A DNA stretch of 64,000 bases from CAVTND01 sp963735955 (lineage in GTDB: Bacteria; Pseudomonadota; Gammaproteobacteria; Burkholderiales; Burkholderiaceae_F), in NCBI GenBank assembly GCA_963735955.1, contig CAVTND010000016.1, forward strand, positions 372,001-436,000. Direction: 5' to 3'. The notes beneath the pieces were generated by a model. The model saw nothing but the letters and a program-made list of their open reading frames with translations, searched no databases and was not told the origin of the DNA. The translations under genes were made by a program, and so were the position numbers. Below, in pieces: positions 63,501-64,000 of this stretch (position 1 is the stretch's first letter; each line of letters opens with the position of its first letter).

Positions 63501-63528
63501 GCAAATCCGGGTGCGAGTGCGGATTTGC
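63501..63528. promoter_or_regulatory. Inverted repeat upstream of hypX
   Basis: GCAAATCCG (63501-63509) and CGGATTTGC (63520-63528) are perfect nine-base arms with a ten-base spacer. It lies between the 18-base palindrome and hypX. It could be a second operator or a leader hairpin. Confidence 0.45.
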
Positions 63529-63592
63529 TTCACGCAATGCGCACCTAGCCTGCTCCGATCTGCCGTCGCCAAGGCAGTTCGGGAGTGGGCAC

Positions 63593-63637
63593 ATGAAACG
63601 GCAAGTTTTCAGCGCAACGCAGGCGCCGATTCGATGA
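63593..63637 (+). CDS. Short upstream ORF overlapping hypX start
   Basis: Fourteen codons from an ATG at 63593 (GGGAG eight bases upstream) with the TGA overlapping the hypX ATG (ATGA). hypX has no good ribosome site of its own, so translation is probably coupled. The peptide sequence has no known family. Confidence 0.4.
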   Translation: MKRQVFSATQAPIR

Positions 63638-64000
63638 GGATCCTGTTCATCACGTCGGCCCACAACAGCCTCAGCCAGCGGCTTCTGATTGAGCTCAAGG
63701 AGCAGGGTCATGCCGTTTCGGTCGCCTTGGCCACAAGTGATGAAGCCATGCTGAGCGCGGTTGACGCACACGCACCTGAACTCATCATCGCGCCCATGCT
63801 CAAGGTCGCGATCCCTAAGATCATCTGGGCCCGCCACACTTGCCTGATCGTCCATCCGGGCGTCAAGGGTGATCGTGGACCTTCATCGCTCGATTGGGCG
63901 ATCGCGACGGGTGAGGCGCGCTGGGGTGTAACCATCGTGCAGGCCGCGGCCGAGATGGACGCGGGGCCGATCTGGGCGTCACACACCTTTGCCCTCAAGG
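63634..64000 (+). CDS. hypX: HypX/HoxX hydrogenase maturation protein, N-terminal part (runs off window)
   Basis: About 122 residues visible. The start RILFITSAHNSLSQRLLIEL and VSVALATSDEAMLSAVDAHA, then CLIVHPGVKGDRGPSSLDWA and VTIVQAAAEMDAGPIWASHT match the formyltransferase-like N-terminal domain of HypX. HypX makes CO from N10-formyl-tetrahydrofolate for the NiFe-hydrogenase active site under aerobic conditions. Its presence implies hydrogenase genes beyond the right edge. Confidence 0.9.
   Translation, partial: MRILFITSAHNSLSQRLLIELKEQGHAVSVALATSDEAMLSAVDAHAPELIIAPMLKVAIPKIIWARHTCLIVHPGVKGDRGPSSLDWAIATGEARWGVTIVQAAAEMDAGPIWASHTFALK

Noticed and set aside
1..64000. tRNA, rRNA, CRISPR array, prophage or insertion sequence
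   Set aside because: No cloverleaf-like stretch, no spaced repeat array, and no transposase or integrase motifs were seen on either strand.

Overview
The window is a GC-rich bacterial chromosome segment, most likely betaproteobacterial (Burkholderiales/Rhodocyclales-like). This is inferred from DUF3563 and DUF1127 small proteins, a nadA-nadC / nadB arrangement, CstA-YbdD, a RHH-free orphan ParA, and a HypX gene implying aerobic hydrogen metabolism. No rRNA, tRNA, CRISPR array, prophage or complete insertion sequence was seen. Several genes show single-base frame changes where the protein continues perfectly in another frame, including the essential NAD genes. Most of these look like sequence errors rather than gene decay, and I annotate across them.

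Layout. 1-4.6 kb: end of an outer-membrane receptor/porin gene, small proteins, an amino-acid-type binding protein and a flavin reductase with a MarR-like tail. 4.7-8.2 kb: a TIR-transmembrane-TRAP-binding-protein fusion and a DEAD-box helicase. 8.5-14.2 kb: a large SARP/AfsR-like regulator, a DUF1127 protein, a methyltransferase and an alpha/beta hydrolase. 14.4-18.0 kb: nadA and nadC converging on nadB. 18.0-21.6 kb: cyclic-nucleotide-binding protein, dienelactone hydrolase, glutathione transferase, SYLF protein.

21.8-39.3 kb, all on the minus strand: seventeen tightly spaced or overlapping envelope genes. In order of transcription they are apbE, an HzsA-like triheme cytochrome, a CX4CH lipoprotein, two outer-membrane beta-barrels (one with an SH3 domain), TlpA thioredoxin, DUF4266, DUF3570, a periplasmic protein, three TPR proteins, a small periplasmic protein, ExbB/TolQ, two ExbD/TolR and an AgmX/PglI-type TonB-like protein. 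This resembles the TolQR-driven trans-envelope core known from Myxococcus gliding/spore-coat (Glt/Nfs) machines, here joined to redox genes. It is the best candidate for an undescribed system.

39.6-47.7 kb: a duplicated palindromic repeat, an orphan ParA, a four-gene polyamine-type ABC transporter with operator-like palindromes, and a ClpX-like ATPase lacking the zinc domain. 47.9-50.3 kb: cstA-ybdD. 50.3-57.7 kb: a second TIR protein (TIR-TM-WD40), a PlpD-like patatin autotransporter and a secreted protein of unknown function. 57.8-64 kb: enoyl-CoA hydratase, an internally deleted beta-lactamase-like gene, a three-gene ATP-grasp cassette, a ROK kinase, a LapA-like protein, and the start of hypX behind two strong inverted repeats and a translationally coupled leader ORF.
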